64,000 nucleotides of DNA from contig JAGCLA010000003.1 in assembly GCA_017647225.1 (NCBI GenBank), positions 1 to 64,000 on the forward strand. Direction: 5' to 3'. Positions 47,289 to 56,904 of this stretch are shown one piece after another. The translations under genes were made by a program, and so were the position numbers. The stretch comes from Bacteroidaceae bacterium. GTDB taxonomy: Bacteria > Bacteroidota > Bacteroidia > Bacteroidales > Bacteroidaceae. The notes below the pieces were generated by a model. It made no database searches and was not told the DNA's origin. It was given only the letters and a program-made list of their open reading frames with translations. How positions within the stretch are numbered: the stretch's first letter is position 1; every line of letters starts with the position of its first letter.

Positions 47289-50213
47289 TTACATCTTTAC
47301 GTAAACCTTTTTACCGTTGATTATATACAAGCCCGGTTTGGTAATTTCTTCAAGCTTGCGGCCCTGCATATCATAGATACCTTCAACAACAGAATCAACA
47401 ATCTCTTCCTGCTCTTCTTCGGTATCCTCAACGTCCTCTATTCCCAACGAATTGTCATTTTCTGCCACTTCAATTAAGAAATCGACAATCTGACCACCAT
47501 TCTCCTCAAAATCCTTAAACTTACCGTCAGCATCACCGTTAGGATCGATATTACACCAGTCAATTTTAACACGCATACGATAAACGCCCGGTTTCTCAGG
47601 AGCTGTAAACGATGGCAAGACAACAGTATTACGTCTATCTCCCGACAATGATGTACCTTCGCTATCCCAACCATTCTCATCGCTGTCACCATCATTATTG
47701 TAATATGAATAAGCAACCATATCACCGGCAGGTTCCCAATCGCTACCCGGTACAATTCCTGCAGTAAAGCCATTAAAATCGGTATCAATATACACATACG
47801 TATTCATCCAATACGTATCTTGCGACAATTCAACATCAACCTCTACCGTTTCGCCCGGCGCAGCCTTCATTGTCACAGTTTCAGTGTAATCATTATAACA
47901 AAGTTTTGAAGTATTGTCAACATTCAATTTATCATTATCATACTCTTCGCTCAAAAGAGTAATACCCTGTATCCAACGGTCCAAACGTGTTTTTTCCGAT
48001 GTAAATGCAGGAGTATAATCAACCATACTATGATCGGGTTCAACAACCTCAATCATAAAGTCAACAATCTGACCACCATTATCCATAAAATCTCCAAACT
48101 TACCGTCCACGTCACCGTATGGGTCGATATTACACCAATCAAGTTTCACACGCATGCGATATACACCACCCTTTTCAGGCATTGCAAATGACGGCAAGGC
48201 CACAGTACTGCGTCCATCTCCTGACAATGAAGTACCGGCACTGTTCCAACCATTTTCATCACTATTACCATTATTATTGTAATATGAATATGCAACCATA
48301 TCGCCGGCAGGTTTCCAATTGCTGCTCTGATCAATTTCGGCAGTAAAGCCATCAGAATCGGTATCGATATATACATAAGCATTCATCCACGAAGCCTGAC
48401 CAATCTCCACGTCCATTGTAACAATCTCACCAGCAAGTGCTTTCATTGTTACAGTTCCTGTATAATCATTATAACATACACGGGCGCCATTATCAACCGA
48501 CAATCTATTTGCCTCATATCCGTTATATGTTGGACTTGAAACGACAACACTATTTATCCAACGGTTGTCATGCACAGTTGTCTTCTCCCCTGTAAATCTT
48601 GGAGTATAGTCACCGGGAACAGGGTCTGTACCTGTGTTCGGGCCAGAACCAGGCTCAGGTTCCGGTGTCGGCACAACAGTTCCCTTCTTGAACGCAACCA
48701 AATAGACATGTTTGTTGCTTGGGTTCTCATCAATATCCCAGCCTTTGATTGTAATAGTCAAGACGCAAGATGTTTCATTAAAGTTCTTTTCTATAATGGC
48801 ATCTGCACCATTTGAAGTAACCTTCAATTTTTCAGCCTCATATACAGCATCTATGACGTATGCAATTTTACCTATTTCAAAATAGTTCTTACCGTCATAC
48901 ACAAGCGAAGCCAAATCGGAGTAAGCAACACCCGGGCGCAACTTGAACTGTATCTTATATACATGCTTGCTGCTGTTGTTTTCGGCATAATCACTACCCT
49001 TGATTGTAATAGTCAAGACCGATGTATTCTCGTCGTAACTCTTTTCTATGGTAGCATCGGCACCGTTTGAGGTAACCTGCAACTTGCTCTCATCATAATA
49101 CTCATCAATTCTATACTGTGTCGCTCCGGCAAGGAAGTAGCTATTGCCGTCATACACGAGTGATGCAAGTTCAGACTTTGGTGACTCTTTGAATCTTACA
49201 GTATATTCATGCTTATTGTCTCTGTTCACATTGAAGTCGTCACCCTTTACAGTAATTGTAAGCAATCCTGTATTTCCGTCGAATTTTGTTTCAAATTTTG
49301 CACCCTTACCGTTTGACACAAGACTCAGTTTGCTTTCATTGAAGTATCGGTCTATTGTATATGATGTCTGACCATTCTTGAAATACTCCACACCGTCATA
49401 TTTCAACGAAGTAAGTTCCGAATAATATACAAACTGAACATCATCAGCTTCAAGAATACTACCCTTTATTATATTATTACGATTCCAATAATCACCACTC
49501 GAAAGAATAACATTCGCCATTTCCGGTACTTCGTCGCCGTTATAACTCAAAGGAATGGTAATCTCTTCCCAATCATTTGTTGAAGTAAATTCATAGTCAC
49601 AACTTGCTATACGTTTACCACTTGAATCGGTACTTGTAACCCTACCCATAACAGCTCGGTCTGTATTGTTTTGTACATCATTGTTTTTATCCGACTTTAT
49701 GGCATTCTTAAAAGTACCTTTCCAGAGGTAAACAATTATATGAGCTTTCTCTCCCGTACCGCCACTTCTCTTAAAATGACCTTTTATGGCATCGGGACGA
49801 TAAGAAAAGTTCATACCACCATAAACACCACCGTCACAGTCACCTACATTAGTAACCGCATACACCCACGGAGTTGCAAAACTTATAAAGCCAGGAGCCT
49901 CATCACCAATTTCTGTCCAAAGAATTTTTGCACCAACCCATTTATTCTCCATTCTCACAGCATTAGTACCATTATAACTTGTAGAGGAAGTAATAAGTGT
50001 TGATTGCTTATTCACACCCGAAACAGTTTGATTCACGCTTGAGCCTTCCCAATACGCAGGTTCATTATCCGGACGCTGAGGATTAGTACCATTTGATGAC
50101 TGATAAGAACTTCCAGCCCTTTCCCATTGTTCAAAATTTGAATTAGGAATCTGTTGAGCATAAGCAGAGAATGTCAAAATCGACATTAAGAAAAAAGTAG
50201 ATATTTTTTTCAT
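47289..50213 (-). CDS. Secreted multi-domain protein: PCMD, three repeats, two GEVED modules, sorting tail
   Basis: A 974-residue protein with a signal peptide (MKKISTFFLMSILTFSAYAQ). Residues 22-265 resemble a PCMD domain (IPNSNFEQWERAG, YWEGSSVNQ, SILEADDVQFVYYSEL), a fold tied to glycan binding or use. Three tandem repeats of about 78 residues follow (266-343, 347-424, 433-509; pattern LxSLxYDGxxYF ... LTITxKGxD), then a Pro/Glu linker (510-533), two GEVED modules (535-723 and 732-917; AYSYYNNxGxSDENGW, IDWCNIDP), an acidic stretch (922-941) and a tail GIYDMQGRKLEEITKPGLYIINGKKVYVKM like secretion-system sorting signals. Likely surface-bound; the ligand is unknown. Confidence 0.82.
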   Translation of the reverse strand: MKKISTFFLMSILTFSAYAQQIPNSNFEQWERAGSSYQSSNGTNPQRPDNEPAYWEGSSVNQTVSGVNKQSTLITSSTSYNGTNAVRMENKWVGAKILWTEIGDEAPGFISFATPWVYAVTNVGDCDGGVYGGMNFSYRPDAIKGHFKRSGGTGEKAHIIVYLWKGTFKNAIKSDKNNDVQNNTDRAVMGRVTSTDSSGKRIASCDYEFTSTNDWEEITIPLSYNGDEVPEMANVILSSGDYWNRNNIIKGSILEADDVQFVYYSELTSLKYDGVEYFKNGQTSYTIDRYFNESKLSLVSNGKGAKFETKFDGNTGLLTITVKGDDFNVNRDNKHEYTVRFKESPKSELASLVYDGNSYFLAGATQYRIDEYYDESKLQVTSNGADATIEKSYDENTSVLTITIKGSDYAENNSSKHVYKIQFKLRPGVAYSDLASLVYDGKNYFEIGKIAYVIDAVYEAEKLKVTSNGADAIIEKNFNETSCVLTITIKGWDIDENPSNKHVYLVAFKKGTVVPTPEPEPGSGPNTGTDPVPGDYTPRFTGEKTTVHDNRWINSVVVSSPTYNGYEANRLSVDNGARVCYNDYTGTVTMKALAGEIVTMDVEIGQASWMNAYVYIDTDSDGFTAEIDQSSNWKPAGDMVAYSYYNNNGNSDENGWNSAGTSLSGDGRSTVALPSFAMPEKGGVYRMRVKLDWCNIDPYGDVDGKFGDFMDNGGQIVDFMIEVVEPDHSMVDYTPAFTSEKTRLDRWIQGITLLSEEYDNDKLNVDNTSKLCYNDYTETVTMKAAPGETVEVDVELSQDTYWMNTYVYIDTDFNGFTAGIVPGSDWEPAGDMVAYSYYNNDGDSDENGWDSEGTSLSGDRRNTVVLPSFTAPEKPGVYRMRVKIDWCNIDPNGDADGKFKDFEENGGQIVDFLIEVAENDNSLGIEDVEDTEEEQEEIVDSVVEGIYDMQGRKLEEITKPGLYIINGKKVYVKM
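47463..48611 (-). repeat. Two tandem coding repeats of about 188 codons (GEVED modules)
   Basis: Approximately 48045-48611 and 47463-48020. Long blocks are nearly identical in protein sequence (PAGDMVAYSYYNN, SDENGW, GTSLSGD, YRMRVK, DWCNIDP, NGGQIVDF), so the duplication is fairly recent or kept similar. Confidence 0.8.
48687..49418 (-). repeat. Three tandem coding repeats of about 78 codons
   Basis: Coding repeats in the 974-residue protein, roughly 49185-49418, 48942-49175 and 48687-48917. The protein pattern is YDGxxYFxxGxxxYxIDxxxxExKLxVxSNGAxAxIExxxxExxxVLTITIKGxD. Repeats 2 and 3 are closer to each other than to repeat 1. Confidence 0.75.
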
Positions 50214-50623
50214 AATAACATGATTTTCAAATTGTTTAACCGATGTATTTTCAACAGAACAATCTGTTTTTTACAGGACAACATATCCAAAGCAAATACA
50301 CCAAAATTTGTGCAAAGATAGGTCAAGTAACTGAAAAGATAAAATAATATATATTATTTTTACACTTTTGTAACATTTTGCGAACAAAAACACGCCAAAA
50401 AGGACAATCCTTGTACAAAAGCAAAGAGTAAAAAAACTTAAAAAATCTTTTTGTCAATAAAAAATAGAATTTTCAATCTTTTTTCTTTTAGTTTCAAAAA
50501 AACGCTTACATTTCTTCATTTTTCAAAACATCTTTTATATCTTTGCAATCGGTTAAAAAAAACAGCCTTAATTGGTAAACCTTATTATATATACCGAAGT
50601 TAATAAACAAAAACAACATAAAG
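50214..50623. other. 410-nt divergent intergenic region between the secreted-protein gene and gdhA
   Basis: AT-rich. It holds a minus -7 box TATCTTTG (50313-50320) about 100 nt before the 974-residue gene, and a plus -7 box TATCTTTG (50538-50545) about 80 nt before gdhA. Neither has a good -33 TTTG at 19-21 nt. A small CTGT-TTTTT-ACAG hairpin near 50264-50277 lies in the minus-strand leader. No gene is seen. Confidence 0.6.
50538..50545 (+). promoter_or_regulatory. -7 promoter element of gdhA
   Basis: TATCTTTG, giving a leader of about 75 nt before ATG 50624. Confidence 0.5.
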
Positions 50624-51958
50624 ATGAAAGTAGAAACAACTCTTGAAAACCTCAAGAAAAGATTTCCTAACGAGCCGGAGTATTTTCAGGCTGTAGAGGA
50701 GGTGCTACACTCTATCGAAGAGGAGTACAACAAGCACCCGGAATTCGAAGCAAACAACCTTATTGAAAGATTGTGTATTCCCGACAGAATATTCACATTC
50801 CGCGTAACATGGGTTGACGACAACGGTAATGTACAGGTAAACACAGGTTACCGCGTACAGCACAACAACGCCATAGGACCTTACAAAGGCGGTATCCGTT
50901 TCCACCCTTCTGTAAATGTAGGAATCCTTAAATACCTTGCTTTTGAGCAGACTTTCAAGAACTCGCTCACCACACTACCAATGGGTGGTGCCAAAGGTGG
51001 TTCAGACTTCGACCCTAAAGGCAAGAGCGACAGAGAGGTAATGCGTTTCTGCCAGGCTTTCATCACAGAACTTTGGCGTCATATCGGTCCCGAAATGGAC
51101 GTTCCTGCAGGTGATATCGGCGTTGGTGGCCGCGAAGTCGGTTACATGTTCGGCATGTATAAGAAATTGACACGCGAATTCAACGGTGTGTTCACCGGCA
51201 AGGGCTTGGAGTTCGGCGGTTCGCTAATCCGTCCTGAAGCTACAGGTTATGGCAACATCTATTTCCTACAGGAGATGCTGAAGACACGCGGCCTTGACAT
51301 CGCAGGCAAGACATGCCTTGTTTCAGGTTCGGGCAACGTGGCACAGTACACAGTAGAGAAGATTATCCAGCTCGGTGGCAAGCCTGTAACAATGAGTGAC
51401 TCAAACGGTTATATTTACGACCCCGAGGGTATCGACCGCGAAAAACTCGACTTTATCATGGAGTTGAAGAATGTACGTCGCGGACGTATCAAGGAATATG
51501 CCGATAAATATGGTTGCAAATATGTTGAGAACGCACGTCCATGGAACGAGAAAGGCGACATTGCACTCCCATCTGCAACACAGAACGAAATCAACGGCGA
51601 GGATGCAAAGGCACTTGTTGCAAACGGAGTATTCGCAGTTTCAGAAGGTGCAAACATGCCTTCTACTCCCGAAGCAATCCACACATTCCAAAAGGCTAAG
51701 ATCCTATACGCACCGGGCAAGGCATCAAATGCCGGCGGTGTTTCGGTTTCAGGTCTTGAAATGAGCCAGAACTCAGGCAAAATCAACTGGAGCAGCGAGA
51801 AGGTTGACCAGATGTTGCACGAAATCATGCATAACATACACGAGGCATGCGTCAAGTACGGTAAATGCGAAGACGGTTACATCGATTATGTAAAGGGTGC
51901 AAACGTCGCAGGCTTCCTGAAAGTTGCAAAAGCAATGATGGCGCAAGGCGTTATCTGA
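50624..51958 (+). CDS. gdhA: NADP-specific glutamate dehydrogenase
   Basis: Hexameric enzyme that assimilates ammonia by reductive amination of 2-oxoglutarate. The 444-residue length fits the hexameric small form. Motifs: GPYKGGIRFHPSVN (substrate Lys), PMGGAKGGSDFDPKGKS (catalytic Lys), and the dinucleotide fold LVSGSGNVAQYTVEK. Ends at a strong terminator. Confidence 0.97.
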   Translation: MKVETTLENLKKRFPNEPEYFQAVEEVLHSIEEEYNKHPEFEANNLIERLCIPDRIFTFRVTWVDDNGNVQVNTGYRVQHNNAIGPYKGGIRFHPSVNVGILKYLAFEQTFKNSLTTLPMGGAKGGSDFDPKGKSDREVMRFCQAFITELWRHIGPEMDVPAGDIGVGGREVGYMFGMYKKLTREFNGVFTGKGLEFGGSLIRPEATGYGNIYFLQEMLKTRGLDIAGKTCLVSGSGNVAQYTVEKIIQLGGKPVTMSDSNGYIYDPEGIDREKLDFIMELKNVRRGRIKEYADKYGCKYVENARPWNEKGDIALPSATQNEINGEDAKALVANGVFAVSEGANMPSTPEAIHTFQKAKILYAPGKASNAGGVSVSGLEMSQNSGKINWSSEKVDQMLHEIMHNIHEACVKYGKCEDGYIDYVKGANVAGFLKVAKAMMAQGVI

Positions 51959-51963
51959 TAAAA

Positions 51964-51993
51964 ACAAAAAACCTCACTGCGGTGAGGTTTTTT
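51964..51993 (+). terminator. Terminator of gdhA
   Basis: AAAAACCTCAC-TGCG-GTGAGGTTTTTT: strong stem with T-run, directly after the stop codon. Confidence 0.9.
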
Positions 51994-52006
51994 GTTTTTA
52001 TATAGT

Positions 52007-52014
52007 TACCTTCG
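52007..52014 (+). promoter_or_regulatory. Variant -7 element (TACCTTCG) very close to the AmpG-like start
   Basis: TACCTTCG ends only 5 nt before ATG 52019. If used, the mRNA would be leaderless or nearly so. Confidence 0.35.
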
Positions 52015-52018
52015 CAGA

Positions 52019-53299
52019 ATGAAAAACAGGACAACACTAAAAAACAGCAACGCCTGGCTGTGGATTCCCACTTTATATTTTGCATCGGGACTTCCTTATC
52101 ATGCCATAACATCTATTTCAGACATCATGTATAAGGATATGGGCATAAGCAATGCCGACATTGCCTTATACACAAGCATTTTGCTAATCCCTTGGACCAT
52201 AAAGCCGCTTTGGAGTCCTTTTGTCGAGATGATAAGCACCCGACGCAAATGGACACTCTATTCACAGATAGCATTGGCAGTATGTTTCACGGCCGTTGCC
52301 TTTGCCATCCCAACAACCCTGTTCCTGCCTTTTACGCTATGCGCATTCATGATAGGAGCATTCGTTTCATCGACCCACGACATAGCTCTTGACGGCTTTT
52401 ACATTCTTGGACTACCGCAGGACAAGCAATCCTTCTTTTCAGGTATCAGAAACACATTTTACCGTATAGCTACAGTATTCAGTTCCGGCATTTTAGTAAT
52501 GCTTGCCAACAAGCTGTCAGGCAGTTTAGGCAACAACAGACTTGCATGGAGCGCCACTTTCATAACGACAGCCATTATCATGGCCCTGCTGTTCATATAC
52601 CATAACAAAATGTTGCCACACCCTGCAAACGACATTTGCCGCAAGACAGAAGGAGTATCGGGCGTATTCAACAATTTTGGAGATATCATCAAGAGCTATT
52701 TCCATAAACCAGGGATAGGCGCAACCATACTGTTCCTTTTGCTGTTCCGTTTCCCCGAAGCACAATTGGGAAAGATAGGAAAACTGTTCCTCATGGACAG
52801 CAGCGAGGCAGGCGGCTTGGCGTTGAGCCTTGGCGACATAGGCTTTATAAACGGTGTTGTAGGCATTATAGGACTCATCATTGGCGGAATAGCCGGAGGA
52901 ATATGCATTTCGCGCAAGGGCTTGAAGTATTGGCTTTGGCCTATGGTTATAGCCATATCCCTACCCGACATCGTTTATGTATATTTGAGCACAGCATTAC
53001 CACAGGATATTTCAATCATCAGTTGCTGCATATTCATAGAACAGTTGGGTTACGGATTCGGATTTACGGCCTACACCCTTTACATGATATATTTTGCGCA
53101 AGGCAAATACCCGACCGCCCATTTTGCAATATCAACAGCATTCATGTCGCTCGGTATGATGTTGCCGGGCATGATTTCCGGCAAGATACAAGAGTATCTG
53201 GGGTATGAAAAATTCTTCATTTGGATTATGCTCTGCACAATTATAACATTCGCAGTATCCGCTTTAATAAAAATTGACAATTACTTTGGCAAGAAATAG
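52019..53299 (+). CDS. AmpG-like MFS transporter
   Basis: A 426-residue inner-membrane protein with about 12 helices and the AmpG-type start WLWIPTLYFASGLPYHAITSISDIMYKDMGISNADIALYTSILLIPWTIKPLWSPFVE, plus STHDIALDGFYI. AmpG carries anhydro-muropeptides from the periplasm for recycling. ATG 52019 fits the conserved start; ATG or other codons further up fall in the gdhA terminator. It is 43 nt before the BadF/NagK-like kinase, supporting an amino-sugar role. Confidence 0.82.
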   Translation: MKNRTTLKNSNAWLWIPTLYFASGLPYHAITSISDIMYKDMGISNADIALYTSILLIPWTIKPLWSPFVEMISTRRKWTLYSQIALAVCFTAVAFAIPTTLFLPFTLCAFMIGAFVSSTHDIALDGFYILGLPQDKQSFFSGIRNTFYRIATVFSSGILVMLANKLSGSLGNNRLAWSATFITTAIIMALLFIYHNKMLPHPANDICRKTEGVSGVFNNFGDIIKSYFHKPGIGATILFLLLFRFPEAQLGKIGKLFLMDSSEAGGLALSLGDIGFINGVVGIIGLIIGGIAGGICISRKGLKYWLWPMVIAISLPDIVYVYLSTALPQDISIISCCIFIEQLGYGFGFTAYTLYMIYFAQGKYPTAHFAISTAFMSLGMMLPGMISGKIQEYLGYEKFFIWIMLCTIITFAVSALIKIDNYFGKK

Positions 53300-53342
53300 T
53301 TTTTTTTGAACTATCTTTACCAAATAATTGATTAAAGACAAG

Positions 53343-54182
53343 ATGATACTGATAGCAGACTGCGGTTCAACTAAAACTGATTGGGTTCTTCACGACGGTA
53401 ACAGCATTGTTTCAAGAATACACACACAAGGCTTTAACCCCACACTACAAAGTGCTGAAGACATATACCAAAGACTTCAGGCCGAGCTCGACGACAAAAT
53501 TTCTCCCAATGCGCCACAAAAAATTTATTTTTATGGTGCAGGTTGTGCCTATGACACAGCCAACAACCGTATGAGAAATGCTCTTGAGCAATACTTCACG
53601 ACAAGAGATATAGAGATAAACAGTGACCTTCTTGCTGCTGCACGCGCCTTATGCGGACACGAAGAAGGCATAGCATGCATTCTCGGCACAGGTTCAAACT
53701 CTTGCCTGTTCGACGGAGAGAAAATAACAGACAACACTCCTTCGCTCGGTTACATACTCGGCGACGAAGGCAGTGGCGCGCATCTTGGACGTCAGCTTGT
53801 CAGCGACTGCATAAAGAAACAGTTGCCAAGCGACATGCGCAAGAAATTTATGGAGCAGTACAATCTTGATGTTGCGACCATACTCGAAAGAGTATATCAC
53901 ACTCCTCTCCCCAACCGTTGGCTGGCAAGTTTCACTCCATTTCTTTGCGAGCACAAGAACTGCCCGGAAATAAAGATGTTGCTCAAAAACTGTTTCACAC
54001 AGTTCTTTCAGCGCAACACAATGATATACCGCCGTTCATGGTTGCCTATACATGTAGTGGGAGGTGTAGGACTGAATTTTGCGACAGAGATAAAAGAGAC
54101 TGCCGAAAGTTTAGGACTATCCGTTGGCAATATCGTAGAAAGCCCTATGGACGGACTGATAGAATATCACAAAACAAATTAA
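53343..54182 (+). CDS. BadF/BadG-family ATPase, probable N-acetylglucosamine kinase
   Basis: A 279-residue kinase of the ASKHA fold. Phosphate-1 motif ILIADCGSTKTDWVL, central CILGTGSNSCLFDG and LGDEGSGAHLGRQL, and HVVGGVGLNF near the end match the N-acetylglucosamine kinase type (NagK-like, BadF Pfam family). Start at ATG 53343, just before the phosphate motif; a TTG at 53328 is in frame. The substrate is inferred from family and the AmpG-like neighbour. Confidence 0.82.
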   Translation: MILIADCGSTKTDWVLHDGNSIVSRIHTQGFNPTLQSAEDIYQRLQAELDDKISPNAPQKIYFYGAGCAYDTANNRMRNALEQYFTTRDIEINSDLLAAARALCGHEEGIACILGTGSNSCLFDGEKITDNTPSLGYILGDEGSGAHLGRQLVSDCIKKQLPSDMRKKFMEQYNLDVATILERVYHTPLPNRWLASFTPFLCEHKNCPEIKMLLKNCFTQFFQRNTMIYRRSWLPIHVVGGVGLNFATEIKETAESLGLSVGNIVESPMDGLIEYHKTN

Positions 54183-54209
54183 ACATCATAATAAACTAAT
54201 TTTTATATC

Positions 54210-55238
54210 ATGAAAAAAGTATTATCATCAATCTTTGCATGCACCATAGCCATCATGGCAATGTCATGCAGTTCCGATTACCTTCAGGCTAAAAAAGTCA
54301 CAAAAGGTGACAAGAACGAAATGGACACACTCTCTTACATTATCGGACAGAACATCGGTAACACTATCGTGAACGGCATTATGCCACAACTTAAAGCCGA
54401 TTATGACGTTATTGTAAACACTCTCGAAGAGACAGCTCTTGGTAAAGAGAAGGTAAAGGCCGGAGATGTAACAATTACAAAGGAAAACATCAACGAGCTT
54501 GGACAGCAGTACCTCGGTCCTGAATTGAACGAAAGAGTTATGGCAGCCATGCAGGACTCAACAGGTGTAACAGAGGTTTTTGCCGATGCAAATGAAAAGA
54601 ACATCGCATCAGCTATCTTGGGTGCAAACATCGGTTTCAGCCTTTCAGAAATAGGTTTGCCTATCAAGACAAACACAATTTTGGCAGCTATTGAGGACAC
54701 TCGCAACGGCGAAGGCAAAATCGAACAGTACGAGGCTATGAATTTCATGCAGAACTACCACACTGTCGTAATTCCTGAGCAGAACAGAATTGAGTCAGAA
54801 AAGTGGCTTGCAGATATGGCTAAGAAAAGAGGCGCTAAAGTAACAGAGTCCGGTATTGTATATATCATTGAAAAGGCAGGTTGCGACTCAATCAAGGCTA
54901 TCAACGACACCGACAAGGTAAAGGTTCTCTACACAGGTAGAACTGCCGATGGCAAAGTATTTGACTCAAACGTATGGAACGACATGCCTAAACAGCGTCA
55001 GGAGATGATGAAGCAATATCGTCCCGACGATGCAGGCAAGGACAGCCCTATCGAATTCGGTTTGAACCAGGTTATCAAAGGCTGGACCGAAGGTATGAAG
55101 CTTATCGGCAAGGGCGGTAAGATCACCTTGTGGATTCCTTCAGAACTCGCATACGGCGAGAGAGGCACAGGCCAGGATATCGGTCCTAACGCTGCACTCC
55201 GTTTCGATGTAGAGTTGCTCGAAGTAAACGGCAAATAA
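54210..55238 (+). CDS. FKBP-type peptidyl-prolyl isomerase lipoprotein
   Basis: A 342-residue protein with a lipoprotein signal ([18 protein letters not shown]), an FKBP N-terminal dimerisation region ([15 protein letters not shown] ... [11 protein letters not shown]), and a C-terminal FKBP catalytic domain ([17 protein letters not shown] ... [39 protein letters not shown]). Mip-like folding helper in the periplasm or outer membrane. Ends at a strong bidirectional terminator. Confidence 0.93.
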   Translation: MKKVLSSIFACTIAIMAMSCSSDYLQAKKVTKGDKNEMDTLSYIIGQNIGNTIVNGIMPQLKADYDVIVNTLEETALGKEKVKAGDVTITKENINELGQQYLGPELNERVMAAMQDSTGVTEVFADANEKNIASAILGANIGFSLSEIGLPIKTNTILAAIEDTRNGEGKIEQYEAMNFMQNYHTVVIPEQNRIESEKWLADMAKKRGAKVTESGIVYIIEKAGCDSIKAINDTDKVKVLYTGRTADGKVFDSNVWNDMPKQRQEMMKQYRPDDAGKDSPIEFGLNQVIKGWTEGMKLIGKGGKITLWIPSELAYGERGTGQDIGPNAALRFDVELLEVNGK

Positions 55239-55254
55239 GCATTATAACACAATA

Positions 55255-55293
55255 AAAAATGTGGTTCACCTCAAAAGTGAACCACATTTTTTA
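55255..55293. terminator. Bidirectional terminator between FKBP and NahK-like genes
   Basis: AAAAAATGTGGTTCAC, 7-nt loop, GTGAACCACATTTTTT: A-run and T-run on opposite sides of a 10-bp core stem, serving both converging genes. Confidence 0.92.
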
Positions 55294-55309
55294 TTTACAG
55301 GAGATTCAA

Positions 55310-56383
55310 TTACTTCATCACCTCGGCAATGAATGCCTGCATTTCAGCCTGATGAGCCTCTACACTCTGCAACAATTTGAACTGTGCCTTTGAACGCACG
55401 AGGTTGTGCTCAGGATACTGAATCTTATAATAGGTATCGCCATTGATGTAGTCTGCCAAGAAACGTACAGTCTGCATATATGGGAACAATGCGGCTGCGT
55501 ATGGCAAGTTCTCTACCTCAACAGGAGTGATGAAAGAAGCTGCAGATTTCAAATAACCCTTTGCGAATGATTTAAAAATCTCCATATTGAAATTCACGTT
55601 ATCAAGGTCCTTATCATCCTCTTTACCAGTATTGGCAGCTGAACGCAAATAGTCACCGAAGTCAGAGAATATAAAGTTTGGCATAACTGTATCGAGGTCA
55701 ATTACGCAAAGCACGTTACCCTCTTTGTCGAAAAGGATATTGTCAACCTTTGTATCGCAGTGGCAGATACGCTTTGGCAACACACCTTCGCGATACATGC
55801 GCTCGCCCTTACACATCTCTTCGGCACGCTTCTCAAGTTCGTCAACAAGCCACTGTACCTCGGCAAGACGACCTGCCTTGTTTTCGGCAACAGCCTCACG
55901 CAACTGACGAAGACGGAATTCCATATTGTGGAAGTCCTTGATTGTTTCACCAAGTTCTGTAGGAATATCTGCAAGCATAGCCTGGAAATTACCGAAAGTT
56001 TCACCTACGATATAAGATGTTTCAGGAGTTACGGCTGTCATACCCACTGTATCGGGAATGAACTCCATAACGCGCCAATACTTCTCACCATCAAAGTAGT
56101 AATACTTGCCGTCCTTTGTTGGAACAAACTTCAGGACCTTGCGAGAAATATCCTCTGCACCGGCTGCAACGAGCTTGCCATGAATATGTTCTGTAACAGC
56201 AACGATGTTGTTCATAAGCATATCAACGTCGGGGAAGATAGCGTTATTAACGTGCTGCAATACATAATCAGGAGCATTGCCTTCGGTCTTTACACGATAA
56301 GTTGTATTGATAAGACCATTGCCCAATGGGGCTACTTCAACAACATTGCCTTGAATGTTGAATTGAGAAACAATTGTGTTCAT
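55310..56383 (-). CDS. NahK-like N-acetylhexosamine kinase (APH fold)
   Basis: A 357-residue APH-fold kinase: N-terminal LGNGLINTTYRVKTE (nucleotide loop), VLQHVNNAIFPDVDMLMNNI, catalytic loop ICHCDTKVDNILFD and metal site VIDLDTVMPNFIFSDFGDYLR. Length and pattern fit N-acetylhexosamine 1-kinases, which make GlcNAc/GalNAc-1-phosphate. A full promoter is at 56431-56462. Another APH-family kinase remains possible. Confidence 0.8.
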   Translation of the reverse strand: MNTIVSQFNIQGNVVEVAPLGNGLINTTYRVKTEGNAPDYVLQHVNNAIFPDVDMLMNNIVAVTEHIHGKLVAAGAEDISRKVLKFVPTKDGKYYYFDGEKYWRVMEFIPDTVGMTAVTPETSYIVGETFGNFQAMLADIPTELGETIKDFHNMEFRLRQLREAVAENKAGRLAEVQWLVDELEKRAEEMCKGERMYREGVLPKRICHCDTKVDNILFDKEGNVLCVIDLDTVMPNFIFSDFGDYLRSAANTGKEDDKDLDNVNFNMEIFKSFAKGYLKSAASFITPVEVENLPYAAALFPYMQTVRFLADYINGDTYYKIQYPEHNLVRSKAQFKLLQSVEAHQAEMQAFIAEVMK

Positions 56384-56430
56384 TGGAGTAATATTTTAGG
56401 TTATTGTTATGGCAATAAAGTCATTATAGG

Positions 56431-56462
56431 CAAAAGTAAACAAAAGAAAAGAGCATAACAAA
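56431..56462 (-). promoter_or_regulatory. Consensus promoter of the NahK-like gene
   Basis: Minus strand TTTG (56462-56459), 20 nt, TACTTTTG (56438-56431). Back to back with the rnpB promoter 8 nt away. Confidence 0.8.
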
Positions 56463-56470
56463 TATTTCAA

Positions 56471-56502
56471 TTTGAAAATTAAGAGAATTTTGATTAATTT
56501 TG
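56471..56502 (+). promoter_or_regulatory. Consensus promoter of rnpB
   Basis: TTTG (56471-56474), 20 nt, TAATTTTG (56495-56502), predicting a start near 56509. Confidence 0.82.
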
Positions 56503-56509
56503 CCGGCAG

Positions 56510-56872
56510 AATAAGAAAGGCACAACAGTCGGTCGGTCTGTCGCCGTTGTCGAAAGGCAAAGGAGGAAAGTCCGGGCAGCACAGAGCACTCCACTTCCTA
56601 ACAGAAAGCTGTTCGCGAGAGCAGAGTAACGCAGAAGAAAATAACCGCCTGCCTGCAGGTAAGGGTGAGAAGGTGGGGTAAGAGCCCACCGGTCGTGCAG
56701 CGATGTACGAGCCGTGTGTCTTGGAGGCTGCAAGTTCATGTAAACCGGCGTTTGAGGGTTGCTCGCTCAAGCCGGAGGGTAGAACGCTTTAGTATTATGG
56801 TGACATAATTCATAGATGAATGACAGACACCCTGTAAAGGGCACAGAACCCGGCTTATAGATTGACTGTTAA
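56510..56872 (+). ncRNA. rnpB: RNase P RNA (class A)
   Basis: Catalytic RNA that trims tRNA 5' ends. Conserved cores are clear: GAGGAAAGTCCGGGC near the 5' end and ACAGAACCCGGCTTATAG near the 3' end. P1 forms from AACAGTCGGTC (from 56524) and GATTGACTGTT (to 56870). The ends are set by P1, promoter and terminator, so they are good to a few bases. Confidence 0.97.
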
Positions 56873-56873
56873 A

Positions 56874-56901
56874 AATAATGCGAGGTTTACCTCGCATTAT
56901 T
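56874..56901. terminator. Bidirectional terminator of rnpB and dcuB
   Basis: AATAATGCGAGG-TTTA-CCTCGCATTATT, a 12-bp perfect stem between rnpB and the converging dcuB. Confidence 0.85.
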
Positions 56902-56904
56902 CAT

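Noticed and set aside
50371-50388. TGTAACA-TTTT-GCGAACA resembling a Pho box
   Set aside because: Second half-site is poor and there is no -7 element 9 nt downstream on either strand; nearby genes have no phosphate link.
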